Shown: in pieces, positions 7,483 to 17,535 of the stretch
Layout of the letters: every line of letters begins with the position of its first letter
Position numbering within the stretch: the stretch's first letter is position 1
Assembly (NCBI GenBank): GCA_021799495.1
Contig: JAJZAI010000009.1
Span: forward strand, 1-64,000
DNA from: Deltaproteobacteria bacterium
GTDB taxonomy: Bacteria; Desulfobacterota; Binatia; Binatales; Binataceae
DNA: 64,000 nt
Reading direction: 5' to 3'
Notes under the pieces: generated by a model
Database searches by the model: none
What the model was told of the DNA's origin: nothing
What the model saw: only the letters and a program-made list of their open reading frames with translations
Position numbers and translations under genes: made by a program

Positions 7483-10068
7483 TTATTCGGATATCAATTC
7501 CGCCCAATTCGGTCCCGATTTCAATTCGACCCGCAGCGGCACGCGCAACTCGGCCGCGCCCTCCATCGCGCGCCGCATCGCGGCGCCGGCCTCGGCGAGG
7601 CCATCCGTGGCGGCCTCCAACAGCAATTCGTCATGCACTTGGAGCAAAATTCGCGCCGGTAATCTGCGATCGCAAATTACCGCATCGAGCCGCACCATTG
7701 CGAGCTTGATCAGATCGGCCGCGCCGCCCTGAATTGGGGTATTGATCGCGATTCGCTCGGCTTGGGCGCGCGCGCCGCCCTGCGGGCCGTTCAAATCCGG
7801 CAAATAGCGCCGCCGCCCGTACATCGTGGCGACGAAACCCCGCGCGCGAGCTTCGGCCAGAGTTTTCTCGAACCACTCGCGCACGCCGGGCAAGCGCTCA
7901 AAATATCGCTTGATGTATTCCGACGCCTCATTTTGCGAAATGCCAAGCTCGCCCGCCAATCGCTGCGGACCCATCCCGTAGATGATGCCGAAATTGATCA
8001 CCTTGGCGAGCCGGCGCGATTCCGGATCGAGCCGGTCGGGCGCGATGCCGAGCAGTTCGCTGGCGGTGCGCGCGTGGATGTCTTCGCCGCGGGCGAATGC
8101 GTCGAGCAGTGTGGCGTCGCCCGAAAGATGCGCCAGGATGCGCAAATCAATCTGCGAATAGTCGGCGGAAAGCAGATAAAAGCCGGATGGGGCGACGAAC
8201 GCGCGCCGGATGCGCCGGCCCTCCTCGGAACGCGTCGGGATATTCTGCAAATTAGGCTCGGTCGAGCTAAGCCGGCCGGTGGCGGTCAGCGCCTGATGGA
8301 AATTCGTATGCAGGCGGCCGTCCGCAGGATCGATCAGCGCGGGCAGCGCGTCGGAATAGGTCGATTTGAGTTTCGATAGCGCGCGATACTCCATGATCAA
8401 TCGCGGCAACGGATGAACCGCAGCGAGCTTTTCGAGCGCGTCGGCGTCGGTGGAATAGCCAGTTTTGGTCTTTTTCAGCCCTTTTGCGGTTAGCTTGAGC
8501 CGATCGAACAAAACCTCGCGAAGCTGATTCGGCGAATTCAGATTGAAGGCCGCGCCCGCCATTTCGTGACACTGGCGCTCCAGACGCTCCAGATGGCTGC
8601 CAAATTCCGCCGAAATGGCGCCCAGCGCGGCCGCGTCCACCGCGATGCCGGCCGCTTCCATCCTGGCCAGCACGCGAGCGACCGGAATTTCGATTTCGTT
8701 GAACAGGCGTTCAAGCTCCTGCTCGTGCAGGCGTGGCGCGAGCGCGACCCGCGCCGCCTCGACCGCGCGCGCTTCGACCGTGCCCGCCGGGATCGATCCA
8801 AGCCGCGCCAAATCTTCAAGTGATGGTTCAGGTTTGGCCGGATTGACGAGAAATCCCGCGAGCATCGTGTCGAAATCGACGCCGTTCAGATCGCTCCCGA
8901 GCCTTTGCGCGATTCGTAGATGACGTTTCAAGTCGTGGCATGTTTTGGGTGGATTCGGCTCCGCCAGCAGCGCGATCGCGGTGCTCGTCGCCGCGCCGGA
9001 AAAAAACCAAATGCGATCGTCGCCCTCGGCTTTGAGCGCGAGCGACGGTTGCGCCGATGCGTTCGGTTCCGACAGATGCACGGCCAGCCGTTTGGCGCCC
9101 CGAAGCGTCCGGAGCGCGTCCGCGACGCCATCGTGCGCGACATGATGCACAGTATTATGGCTTTCGGCCGACGGCGCCGGCGAGGCCGCGGTGCCGCCAA
9201 GCTCGGCGAGCATCGTATGGAACTCGAGCTCCGCGAGCAGGTCGCGCATCGCGGCGGCGTCGATTCCCGGCCAAGCCAGTTCATCGGGGCCGAAATCGAG
9301 CGGAACGCCGGTTTCGATCCGCACCAGCTTGCGCGCCAACTCGATGTCGCCGCGATGCGCCGTGATGCGCTCGGCCAGGTCCTTCGGAATGCGCGCCTTG
9401 ACCTCGCCCAGCCGGGCGAGGCCGGAGAGCAGGCCTTCGAGGCTGCCGAAATACTGAATCAGCGCGGATGCGGTTTTCGGGCCGACGCCCGGCAAGCCCT
9501 TGACGTTGTCGATCGCGTCGCCGGTGAGCGCCATGATATCGACCACGGCGGGAGGCTCGACGCCGAACTGTTCGCGCACTTCGCGCACGCCGGCGCGCCG
9601 GTCGTTCATCGTGTCCCAGAGCGTGATCGCGGGCGTGACCAGTTGCTTGAAGTCCTTGTCGCCGGTGACGATGACGGCATTCATACCGGCGCGCGCCGCG
9701 CGCGTCGCGAGCGTGCCGATAACGTCGTCGGCCTCGACGCCGGGAATCACGATCGGCCGGATACGCATCGCCGCGACCGCCCGATGGATATATGGAATCT
9801 GCGGGGAGAGGTCGGGCGGCGTCGCGGCGCGGTTGGCCTTGTATGGTTCGAAGAGGTCGTCGCGGAAGGTTTTGCCGGCCGCGTCGAAGACCACGCCGAT
9901 ATGCGTCGGATGGACATCCTTGAGCAGCTTCAGGAGCATCCGGATAAACCCGTAGGTCGCTCCGGTGGGCGTGCCTTTGGAATTGCTGAGCGGCGGCAGG
10001 ACGTGAAAGGCGCGGAAAATTATCCACGTGCCGTCAACCAGATAGAGCGTGCGATCCGCGTCAGCCAT
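7483..10068 (-). CDS. polA: DNA polymerase I
   Basis: N-terminal 5'-nuclease (YLVDGTWIIFRAFH, GVEADDVIGTLA, DAIDNVKGLPGVGPKTA) and polymerase domain (SADYSQIDLRILAHLSGD, RRLAKVINFGIIYGM, QVHDELLLE). ATG at 10068. Confidence 0.95.
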   Translation of the reverse strand: MADADRTLYLVDGTWIIFRAFHVLPPLSNSKGTPTGATYGFIRMLLKLLKDVHPTHIGVVFDAAGKTFRDDLFEPYKANRAATPPDLSPQIPYIHRAVAAMRIRPIVIPGVEADDVIGTLATRAARAGMNAVIVTGDKDFKQLVTPAITLWDTMNDRRAGVREVREQFGVEPPAVVDIMALTGDAIDNVKGLPGVGPKTASALIQYFGSLEGLLSGLARLGEVKARIPKDLAERITAHRGDIELARKLVRIETGVPLDFGPDELAWPGIDAAAMRDLLAELEFHTMLAELGGTAASPAPSAESHNTVHHVAHDGVADALRTLRGAKRLAVHLSEPNASAQPSLALKAEGDDRIWFFSGAATSTAIALLAEPNPPKTCHDLKRHLRIAQRLGSDLNGVDFDTMLAGFLVNPAKPEPSLEDLARLGSIPAGTVEARAVEAARVALAPRLHEQELERLFNEIEIPVARVLARMEAAGIAVDAAALGAISAEFGSHLERLERQCHEMAGAAFNLNSPNQLREVLFDRLKLTAKGLKKTKTGYSTDADALEKLAAVHPLPRLIMEYRALSKLKSTYSDALPALIDPADGRLHTNFHQALTATGRLSSTEPNLQNIPTRSEEGRRIRRAFVAPSGFYLLSADYSQIDLRILAHLSGDATLLDAFARGEDIHARTASELLGIAPDRLDPESRRLAKVINFGIIYGMGPQRLAGELGISQNEASEYIKRYFERLPGVREWFEKTLAEARARGFVATMYGRRRYLPDLNGPQGGARAQAERIAINTPIQGGAADLIKLAMVRLDAVICDRRLPARILLQVHDELLLEAATDGLAEAGAAMRRAMEGAAELRVPLRVELKSGPNWAELISE

Positions 10069-10137
10069 AGATGCGTCCGACCAGCGTAACGAAACGCGCG
10101 TGCAAAGCAAAAGTGTAATTCATTTAATCAAGCATTA

Positions 10138-10166
10138 TTGACAGTTTGGTCCCGCGTGTCTTAACT
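10138..10166 (+). promoter_or_regulatory. putative sigma-70 promoter for the ABC operon
   Basis: TTGACA-N17-TTAACT upstream of 10277. Confidence 0.5.
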
Positions 10167-10276
10167 GTTCGCTTCGACTAGCCATCGCATGTGAATCAAA
10201 CCCAGGCCGAAACGTCATTTGGATTGACACGACCACGCCGCGGACGGATCGCGGCGCCGGCAGGGCGGACGGACGG

Positions 10277-11047
10277 ATGATAGACGTCAAGCATCTAACG
10301 AAAGCATACGGCAGCTTTGTCGCCGTCAAGGATGTGTCGTTCCGGGCCGAAAAGGGCCAGATCCTTGGATTTCTCGGGCCAAATGGCGCCGGCAAGACCA
10401 CCACGATGCGGATTATCACCGGCTTCATGCCGGCGACTTCCGGCACCGTGGAAATCGACGGGCTGGATATTTTCAACAATTCGCTCGAAGCGCGCCGGCG
10501 CATCGGGTACCTGCCGGAAAATCCTCCGCTTTATATGGATATGCGGGTGGAAACGTATTTGCGTTTCGTCGCCAAACTGCGGGGCGTGAAGCGCGCGGAA
10601 ATCGACGGCGCGGTCGAGCATGTGCTGCAGGTGGCCGGCTTGACCGACATGGCCGGGCGGATTTGCGGGCAGCTCTCGAAGGGCTATCGGCAGCGCGTGG
10701 GCCTGGCGCAGGCGCTGGTGCACAATCCGCCGGTGCTGGTGCTCGACGAGCCGACGATCGGCCTCGATCCGAGGCAGATTCACGAAATTCGCGAGTTGAT
10801 CCGCGGGCTGGCGGGCGATCGCACGATCGTGCTCTCGACGCATATCCTGCCCGAGGTTTCGCAAATCTGCGACAAGGTCGTGATTATCAACGACGGCCGG
10901 GTCGCGCTCGAAGAGATGATCAAGGACATCCCGGAAGGGACCTCGCTCGAAGAGGTTTTCCTTCACGCGATCGCGCGCGAGGGGCACGCCGAGAGCGCCA
11001 GCGCCGAAGAGACGCTGGAAGAAATGGGGGCCGGCCACAGCGCCTGA
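10277..11047 (+). CDS. ABC transporter ATP-binding protein (Gld-type)
   Basis: GFLGPNGAGKTTTMRII (Walker A), LSKGYRQRVGLAQALVHNPPVLVLDEPTIGLDP (signature and Walker B). Confidence 0.93.
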   Translation: MIDVKHLTKAYGSFVAVKDVSFRAEKGQILGFLGPNGAGKTTTMRIITGFMPATSGTVEIDGLDIFNNSLEARRRIGYLPENPPLYMDMRVETYLRFVAKLRGVKRAEIDGAVEHVLQVAGLTDMAGRICGQLSKGYRQRVGLAQALVHNPPVLVLDEPTIGLDPRQIHEIRELIRGLAGDRTIVLSTHILPEVSQICDKVVIINDGRVALEEMIKDIPEGTSLEEVFLHAIAREGHAESASAEETLEEMGAGHSA

Positions 11048-11081
11048 CTGGCGTGGCGGCGATTCGGAAAAGTCGGAAGAG

Positions 11082-11855
11082 ATGCGTAACACAATTACGA
11101 TTGCGGGCAAGGAGCTGGCCGGCTACTTCGTGCAGCCGGTCGCCTATGTCGTGCTGACCGTTTTCATCCTGCTCGGCGGATGGTTTTTCTTCGCGATGCT
11201 GCGGCAGTTCGACGAGATGGTGCAGTTGGTGCAGATGATGGGGCAGCCGGACACGCTGCGCCAGATGAATCTGAACACGCGGGTCATCGATCCGCTGCTG
11301 CACGACCTGTCGGTGGTGCTGGTGATCGTGATGCCGGCGCTGACGATGCGGGTGTTCGCGGAGGAAAAGCGCTCCGGAACCTACGAATTGCTGCTGACCG
11401 CGCCGGTCCGCACCGGCGAAATCGTGGCGGGCAAATTCCTCGCCGCCGCGGCCTTCACGCTGGTGATGGTGGCGCTGGCGTGGATTTTTCCGCTCATCCT
11501 GATCGTCTTCGGCAATCCCGAAGTCGGCGTGATGTTCGCGGGCTATCTCGGACTGTTCCTGCTGGCGCTGTCGTTCGTCGCGGTGGGACTGTTCACCAGC
11601 TCGCTCACGCAGAATCAGATAATCGCGGCGATCAGCTCGTTCGGAATCCTGATTTTGCTGTTCGTGATTTCATGGCCGGCCGAGGCCGGGGGCGGAGTGG
11701 TATGGGCGCTGCTCAAGTATCTGTCGCTGCCGGAGCATTTTTCCACGATGACGCGCGGCGTGATCGACACCAGCGACGTGGTCTTTTTTCTCAGCGTGGT
11801 GGCGACGGCGTTGTTCCTGACCCAACGTTCGGTGGAATCGGCGCGGTGGCGCTAG
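11082..11855 (+). CDS. ABC transporter permease (ABC-2/GldF-like)
   Basis: Six-TM-type hydrophobic protein with MRVFAEEKRSGTYELLLTAPVRTGEIVAGKFLAA; follows the ATPase gene. Confidence 0.9.
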   Translation: MRNTITIAGKELAGYFVQPVAYVVLTVFILLGGWFFFAMLRQFDEMVQLVQMMGQPDTLRQMNLNTRVIDPLLHDLSVVLVIVMPALTMRVFAEEKRSGTYELLLTAPVRTGEIVAGKFLAAAAFTLVMVALAWIFPLILIVFGNPEVGVMFAGYLGLFLLALSFVAVGLFTSSLTQNQIIAAISSFGILILLFVISWPAEAGGGVVWALLKYLSLPEHFSTMTRGVIDTSDVVFFLSVVATALFLTQRSVESARWR

Positions 11856-11871
11856 AAGGGCGAAGCGGGGC

Positions 11872-13440
11872 ATGAAGCGGTCTTCGGCGCTGTCGGGATT
11901 AATCGGGCTGGTACTTTTTTCATTCGGATTGCTTGGCTATCTGCTGACGGCCGGCGGGTTCGCGCGGCTGTTCAGCGGCGTCAATCTGGTCGGCGGCGCG
12001 ATCGCGCTGATCGGATGGCTGGCGTCGAGCGGCGGCTCGCTGGGAGAGATGGCGGGCGCGCGCCGCACGCGATACGGCGCCAACGCGGCGATCTACACGG
12101 CCGCGTTTCTGGGCGTGCTGGTCGCGGTCAACTATCTCGCCGCCAAGCATAAACGCCAGTTCGACATGACGAGCGAGGGCGCGTTCAGCCTGTCGCCCCA
12201 ATCGCTCAAGGTGCTCAGGAGCCTCAAGAAGCCCATCAAGCTTTATGGCTTCGTCGAAGGCGGTCGCGATCCGCACGCGGAAGCGCTGTTCGAGGAATAT
12301 AGCTACGCGTCGCCGCTGGTCAGCTATGAAATGGTCGATCCGACGCGTCATCCGGAGCTTGCCGAAAAATACAAGGTCACGGTGATGAACACCGCGCATA
12401 TCCAGTACGACGGGGATACGGGCGCGGGCACCAATGTGACCGACATGACCGAGCAGGCGATCACCAACGGAATTGTGAAGGTCACCAAGACCAGCCAGGA
12501 AACCGTCTGCTTCCTGACCGGTGAGGGCGAGGCCGATCCCGGCGACGCGACCGGCGGCAGCGGGATGGGGCAGTTCAAGGTGGCGCTGGAGGGCGAAAGC
12601 TACGTCATCAGGAAGATCAATCTGGTGACCGAAAATGCCGTGCCCGATGAGTGCGCGGCGATGGTGGTGGCGGGGCCGACGCGGCCGCTGGTTCCGCACG
12701 TGCTCGACGAGCTGACTGACTATCTGAAAAAGGGCGGGCGCGCGCTGATCATGCTGCGGCCGCCGCGGCCCGACCAATCGATCGACGAGGCCGCGCTGGT
12801 CGATTGGCTGAAAGACTGGGGCGTGACCGCCGGCGACAACGTGGTGGTCGATCAGGTGGTGCGCCTGTTCGCGGGTCCGGCGCTTGGCCTGAATCCGCTC
12901 GTCAACACCTACGGACCGCATCCGATTACCGCAGGCTTCGACAAGCAGACGGTTTTCCCGATGGTGCGGACGGTGACGCCGAGCGAGCCGCCCAAACGGG
13001 GTCTCGAAGCGGTATCGCTGGCCAAGACCAGCGACACGTCGTGGGCGGCAACCGATCTTGTCGGCATCTTCAAACGCCAGGAAGCGAAGTTCGATGCGAG
13101 CGATCAAAAAGGCCCCGTCAGCGTCGCGGTGGCGGTGACAGCCAACCTCGAAGCGCTGAAGCTGGGCCATGGCGACGCGCGGCTGGTGGTGTATGGCGAC
13201 ACGGATATTGCGAACAACAGCTATCTGGGAAATTTTTTCAACCGCGATTTCGTGCTGAACACGATCGACTGGCTCACGGGCGAAACGTCGTCGATTACGA
13301 TCAGGCCGCGCGGCCTGCGCGCGTCGCGGTTCAGCCTGACCGTCGCGCAGTTCGACGTGGTCTTTGTGCTGTCGGTGCTGCTGCTGCCCGAATTGCTGCT
13401 GATCGTCGGTATCGCGGTGTGGTGGGAGCGCCGGAGTTGA
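11872..13440 (+). CDS. GldG-like ABC-associated membrane protein
   Basis: N-terminal TMs; QFDMTSEGAFSLSPQSLKVLRSLKKPIKLYGF; C-terminal TM; same operon. Confidence 0.85.
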   Translation: MKRSSALSGLIGLVLFSFGLLGYLLTAGGFARLFSGVNLVGGAIALIGWLASSGGSLGEMAGARRTRYGANAAIYTAAFLGVLVAVNYLAAKHKRQFDMTSEGAFSLSPQSLKVLRSLKKPIKLYGFVEGGRDPHAEALFEEYSYASPLVSYEMVDPTRHPELAEKYKVTVMNTAHIQYDGDTGAGTNVTDMTEQAITNGIVKVTKTSQETVCFLTGEGEADPGDATGGSGMGQFKVALEGESYVIRKINLVTENAVPDECAAMVVAGPTRPLVPHVLDELTDYLKKGGRALIMLRPPRPDQSIDEAALVDWLKDWGVTAGDNVVVDQVVRLFAGPALGLNPLVNTYGPHPITAGFDKQTVFPMVRTVTPSEPPKRGLEAVSLAKTSDTSWAATDLVGIFKRQEAKFDASDQKGPVSVAVAVTANLEALKLGHGDARLVVYGDTDIANNSYLGNFFNRDFVLNTIDWLTGETSSITIRPRGLRASRFSLTVAQFDVVFVLSVLLLPELLLIVGIAVWWERRS

Positions 13441-13468
13441 GTCCGGCGCGCACGGTTGGTAGTCGGGA

Positions 13469-14947
13469 ATGAACACGCGCAAGACGTGGCTGGCGCTGCT
13501 CGCGCTGGCGATTATCGGCGGCTACGCCTATTACTCGAGCCGGCAGCCGGAGCCGTCGAAAAACCACGCGGTTTTTCAGCTCAAGCCCGATCAGATCGAA
13601 CGAATCGAACTGAAAGGTCCGGCGCACGACGTCGTGATTGAGCGCGGCAAGCCGGGGCTTTGGCGCATCGTCAAGCCGGTCGAGGCGGACGCGGACAATT
13701 CGTCGGTCGATGCGCTCGCGAGCGCGCTCGCCAGCCTCCAGACGACCGAAACGGTCGATACCAATCCGCAGGACCTTGGCAATTTTGGCCTCGCCGATCC
13801 GTCGGTGACGGTTTATATCACGACCAAAAGCGGCCGCACGCTGCCGGGCGTGATGGTCGGAAAGAACACGCCGGTCGGCGCGAACACCTATGTCAAGCTG
13901 ACCGACGCGCCGGCCGTAATGCTGACCGACGCGGGCTTTTCGGCGGAAGCGACGAAGTCGCTCGACGATTTGCGATCCAAAACGCTGATCGGCTTCACCG
14001 CCGACCAGATCAACCGCGTGGTCCTGACCCGGTCCGACGGCCCGGCGCTCGAACTGGCGCGCAAGGGCCAAAACTGGTCGATCGTGAAGCCGCAAGAATA
14101 TCCGGCCGATCCCGCCGCGGTGAACCAGTTGCTCGACACGATCGCGGCGGCGCGCGTCAACCAGTTCGTTGACGACCATCCGGAGGATTTGACGCGCTTC
14201 GGCCTGGCCACGCCCTCGCTCAAGCTGCAGGTGTTCGGGGGCAAGGACAACGCCGAGGAATCGCTGCTGTTCGGTTTCGAGCAGTCCAAGGCGTACGCCA
14301 ATGCGGTCTATGTCCGCCGCGGCGGGAGCGATCAGCCGGTCTGCACGGTGGCTGAATACGTGGTCAAGGAGCTGGGTAAGGGTTACGACGATCTGCGCGA
14401 CAAGAGCGTGCTGCGCTTCGATTCAAAGGATGTCGCGCGGATTTCGATCGCCGGCGGACCGGTGCAGATCGTGATCGACAGCGTGGGCAAGGACAAATGG
14501 ACGGTGACCGGCGCGGGTCATACGGTTCCCGCTGAAACGCCGGTGGTGCAAAGCCTGCTGGATCAATTGCAGCAGTTGAAGGGCAGCAGCATCGTCGAGG
14601 ATCCGATGACCGACGCGGCGCGGTTCGGAATGGCCGAGCCGACGCTGACGATCACGCTCTACGACGCTTCAGGCAAGACGATCGGCGTGATCCACGCGTC
14701 GCAGGTCCAAGAAACGGCGACGCCGCAAAATCCATCCGCCAAGCCGATCGCCCGGACCAAGGGTTACGCGACTTCGAGCGCCGACCAGGCGGTTTACGAA
14801 ATTCCGACGGCGATGATCAGGGATTTGGAAACCACGGCGACGCATCTGCATAACGACGCCGAACCGCCGTCGCCGAGTCCGGCGGCCGCAAGTCCGGCCG
14901 GATCGCCGGCGCCATCGAACGCTCCCGCGCCGCCCTCCGCGCAATAG
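13469..14947 (+). CDS. DUF4340-like periplasmic protein
   Basis: N-terminal anchor followed by repeated LKPDQIERIELKGP..., FTADQINRVVLTRSDGPALELARKGQNWSIVKP motifs typical of DUF4340. Confidence 0.8.
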   Translation: MNTRKTWLALLALAIIGGYAYYSSRQPEPSKNHAVFQLKPDQIERIELKGPAHDVVIERGKPGLWRIVKPVEADADNSSVDALASALASLQTTETVDTNPQDLGNFGLADPSVTVYITTKSGRTLPGVMVGKNTPVGANTYVKLTDAPAVMLTDAGFSAEATKSLDDLRSKTLIGFTADQINRVVLTRSDGPALELARKGQNWSIVKPQEYPADPAAVNQLLDTIAAARVNQFVDDHPEDLTRFGLATPSLKLQVFGGKDNAEESLLFGFEQSKAYANAVYVRRGGSDQPVCTVAEYVVKELGKGYDDLRDKSVLRFDSKDVARISIAGGPVQIVIDSVGKDKWTVTGAGHTVPAETPVVQSLLDQLQQLKGSSIVEDPMTDAARFGMAEPTLTITLYDASGKTIGVIHASQVQETATPQNPSAKPIARTKGYATSSADQAVYEIPTAMIRDLETTATHLHNDAEPPSPSPAAASPAGSPAPSNAPAPPSAQ

Positions 14948-15346
14948 TCAATCGTCGCGTTCGGCGATGACGTGGGCGATCGCCGAAGCGGCGGTGTGCG
15001 TGATGCTCAGATGGAAGCGCGCGATGCCGCGGCGGGCGGAAAATTCCGCGGCCTTGCCGCTGAGGCGGATGGTCGGCGCGCGGCCGCGCTCGCGATGGAT
15101 TTCGACCTCGCTCCAGCCGACGTTGCGGTTCCATCCCGTGCCGAGCGCCTTCATCGTCGCCTCTTTGGCGGCGAAGCGGGCGGCGTAGCTCTGATAACGC
15201 GCCCGGCCGCGCGATTCGCAGTAGGCGATCTCGCCGGCGGTATAGACGCGGGCGCGGAAGCGCGCGCCGGTCGCCGGACGCTCGAGCGCCTGCCTGACGC
15301 GGTCCACTTCGATTACGTCGATTCCAGTGCCGACAATGCGAGCCAT
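14948..15346 (-). CDS. acpS: holo-[acyl-carrier-protein] synthase
   Basis: MARIVGTGIDVIEVDRVRQAL, AARFAAKEATMKALGTGW, HLSITHTAASAIAHVI. Confidence 0.92.
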   Translation of the reverse strand: MARIVGTGIDVIEVDRVRQALERPATGARFRARVYTAGEIAYCESRGRARYQSYAARFAAKEATMKALGTGWNRNVGWSEVEIHRERGRAPTIRLSGKAAEFSARRGIARFHLSITHTAASAIAHVIAERDD

Positions 15347-15448
15347 CGCGGATCGCAGCAAAGTATGAATTCGGCGCGCGCGCAAGCGCCGGGCCGCTTG
15401 CCGCGCCGGCGCGGACGACATTATCCTTCAGGAAACAGGGAGGCCGGC

Positions 15449-15679
15449 ATGGCGAAGCTCACGGTCACGGTCAACAAGGGAAAATGTATCGCGAGCGGCG
15501 ATTGCGTCGAGACGGCGCCGGGCGTGTTCAGGCTCGACGCGGACGAAAAGTCCGAAGTGTACAATCCGGCGGGCGCTCCCGACAACGCGATCGTCGCGGC
15601 GGCGCGCGCCTGTCCCGCGAAGGCGATCACGGTGGTTGATGCGGAGACGGGCGCGCAGCTCTTTCCGATCAAAAAGTGA
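15449..15679 (+). CDS. ferredoxin (single cluster)
   Basis: MAKLTVTVNKGKCIASGDCVETAPGVFRLDADEKSEVYNP...AARACPAKAITV. Confidence 0.88.
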   Translation: MAKLTVTVNKGKCIASGDCVETAPGVFRLDADEKSEVYNPAGAPDNAIVAAARACPAKAITVVDAETGAQLFPIKK

Positions 15680-15696
15680 TCCCGGCGCGCTGAGGG

Positions 15697-16203
15697 ATGC
15701 GGGTCGCGGCGAAAAAGATCCGCCGAACGCGCGCGCCCGGCGAGCTTGCGATCGCGCAGATTGGCGATCGCGAATTGATCGCGCGGCTGCTCGACGAGGC
15801 GGGCGTCGCCCGGGCGAGCGACGCGCCCGGAGCATGCTTTATGGCCGCTTACGCCGGTGACGAGGCGGTCGGCGTGGCGGGCGTCGAGTGCAGGGTCGAT
15901 GCGGCGATGATCACCGTGCTCTGGGTGCGCGAGCCGATGCGCGGGCGCGGAATCGGCGCGGCGCTGCTCGCGGCGGCGCGTCTTGCGGCGCATACCAGGG
16001 GCGCGCGGCGGCTCCATGTGATCGCGGATGAGGCGGCGGGCGGCTGGCTGATCGGGCGCGGATTCGCGGCCGAACCGGCGGCGGCGATCGTCGCGGCGAT
16101 GGCCGGAGCGGCGGGCGCCGCCGCCATGATTGAAAAAATCGCCACAGCCGGCTGGAGCGGATTCGCGCTGGACGTTTCCGGCGACGGCATAATCGAGCGC
16201 TAG
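15697..16203 (+). CDS. GNAT-family N-acetyltransferase
   Basis: ITVLWVREPMRGRGIGAALLAAARLAAHTRGARRLHVIADEAAGGWLIGRGF. Confidence 0.8.
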   Translation: MRVAAKKIRRTRAPGELAIAQIGDRELIARLLDEAGVARASDAPGACFMAAYAGDEAVGVAGVECRVDAAMITVLWVREPMRGRGIGAALLAAARLAAHTRGARRLHVIADEAAGGWLIGRGFAAEPAAAIVAAMAGAAGAAAMIEKIATAGWSGFALDVSGDGIIER

Positions 16204-16247
16204 GCGCGCGATCGCGCGGTCAGAAGTTCGTTCGATAAATCGTAAAT

Positions 16248-16284
16248 GGCCGGCGGCGCGATCGAAGGAGCGGCGCCGCCGGCC
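16248..16284. terminator. bidirectional terminator-like hairpin
   Basis: ggccggcggcgc / gcgccgccggcc perfect 12-bp stem between convergent genes. Confidence 0.6.
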
Positions 16285-16297
16285 GTTTCAGCGGAAA

Positions 16298-16597
16298 TTA
16301 CTTGCGGTCGAGCTCGGTCAGAAGTTCGATTTGCGGCGCGCCGTCGAGCAGGTCCTTGATGCGGCCGCCCATCTCGCGCATGTGCTCGGTTTTGCGATGG
16401 GCGTCGAAGGCGGCCTGATCGGCGTAGGTTTCGTACCACACGAACTGGGTGGCGTCGTTGTTGGCGCGGTGCAGGATATAAGCCTGGCATCCGGGCTCGG
16501 CGGCGCGCACCTTTTTGATCATATCGTGGAAGGCCGCTTCGAGCTGGCCTTCGCTTCCCGCTTTGGCTTTGATTTTGGCGATCAGCGTGACGGACAT
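16298..16597 (-). CDS. antibiotic biosynthesis monooxygenase (ABM)-domain protein, quinol monooxygenase-like
   Basis: MSVTLIAKIKAKAGSEGQLEAAFHDMIKKVRAAEPGCQAYILHRANNDATQFVWYETYADQAAFDAHRKTEHM. Confidence 0.88.
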   Translation of the reverse strand: MSVTLIAKIKAKAGSEGQLEAAFHDMIKKVRAAEPGCQAYILHRANNDATQFVWYETYADQAAFDAHRKTEHMREMGGRIKDLLDGAPQIELLTELDRK

Positions 16598-16708
16598 GGC
16601 GAATCTCCCTGTTCGATAGTAGAGGCCGCCGCGAGTACGGCGGTTTCGTCCGCAGTCATAATCGCGCGGGCGCGGCAATTCAAGCCGAACGCCCGCGCGG
16701 CGGCGTGA

Positions 16709-17350
16709 TTATACGAACGCCGAGGCGGAACTGTCGCGCGAGACGGCGATTTGCGCGTTTCCGTTGAGGGCGGCGCAGGCGCGCAGCAGCCAGTTGGCGC
16801 TCGACAATTCGTCCTGAATGTAGAGATCGAGCAATTCGCGGGTTTCGAGATCGTCCTTGATGTTCGCGGCGAACTCGCAGAAGGGGCGAAAGAATTCCTC
16901 GGGATTCGGCGCGAGCGAGGCTAGATAGAGCAGCTTTTCCTTGTCGGAAATATTGGGGTTGGAGAGCCGCTCGGTCAGGCGGCGGCTGGCCTCCGCGATT
17001 TCCGCCTTGCATTCGGCGCCGAGATCGCGCAGGCGGGCCTCAAAAATGCGGACGTGATAGCCCTCGCGCTCGGCGATCATGCGCAGGCCGCTGCGGATGC
17101 ATTCGGTCTGGCATTGCTCAACCCATTTCGTGAAGGCGACGCGGCCGTTGGCCTCGCCGGCGCGGAAGCGGTCGAGAATCGCGACGATCGCGGCGCGTTC
17201 GCTGGGATAGGTTTGGCCCATCGCGGTGAACGCCGGCGCGGCGGCGCCGTTGGCGGTCAGCGCGGCGGTCTCGCGCTCGAAAGTTTCCTCGGAAATAATC
17301 CCAGCGCGATAAGCGCGAAGAATCTGTCTGAATTCAAAGTCCCGGTTCAT
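16709..17350 (-). CDS. hypothetical protein, possible ferritin-like helical fold
   Basis: 213-aa mostly helical ORF with Glu/His-containing helices (MIAEREGYHVRIFEARLRDLG); no overlapping alternative gene. Confidence 0.7.
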   Translation of the reverse strand: MNRDFEFRQILRAYRAGIISEETFERETAALTANGAAAPAFTAMGQTYPSERAAIVAILDRFRAGEANGRVAFTKWVEQCQTECIRSGLRMIAEREGYHVRIFEARLRDLGAECKAEIAEASRRLTERLSNPNISDKEKLLYLASLAPNPEEFFRPFCEFAANIKDDLETRELLDLYIQDELSSANWLLRACAALNGNAQIAVSRDSSASAFV

Positions 17351-17535
17351 TGCGGCAGGTCTCCTTGATTAGATTCGCAGCCTTGATTGCACGTGATTAG
17401 TAGCATGAAACGGGCGGCCCTGGTTAGCGGCGGCGCGGCGCCCGGCCTGGACCGATCGAGCGGCGCCTGGCCGTTAACAGGGCGGGCGGCGGCTGTTAGT
17501 CTCGACGATCAAATTGGCCTGGACGGGGAATTGCG

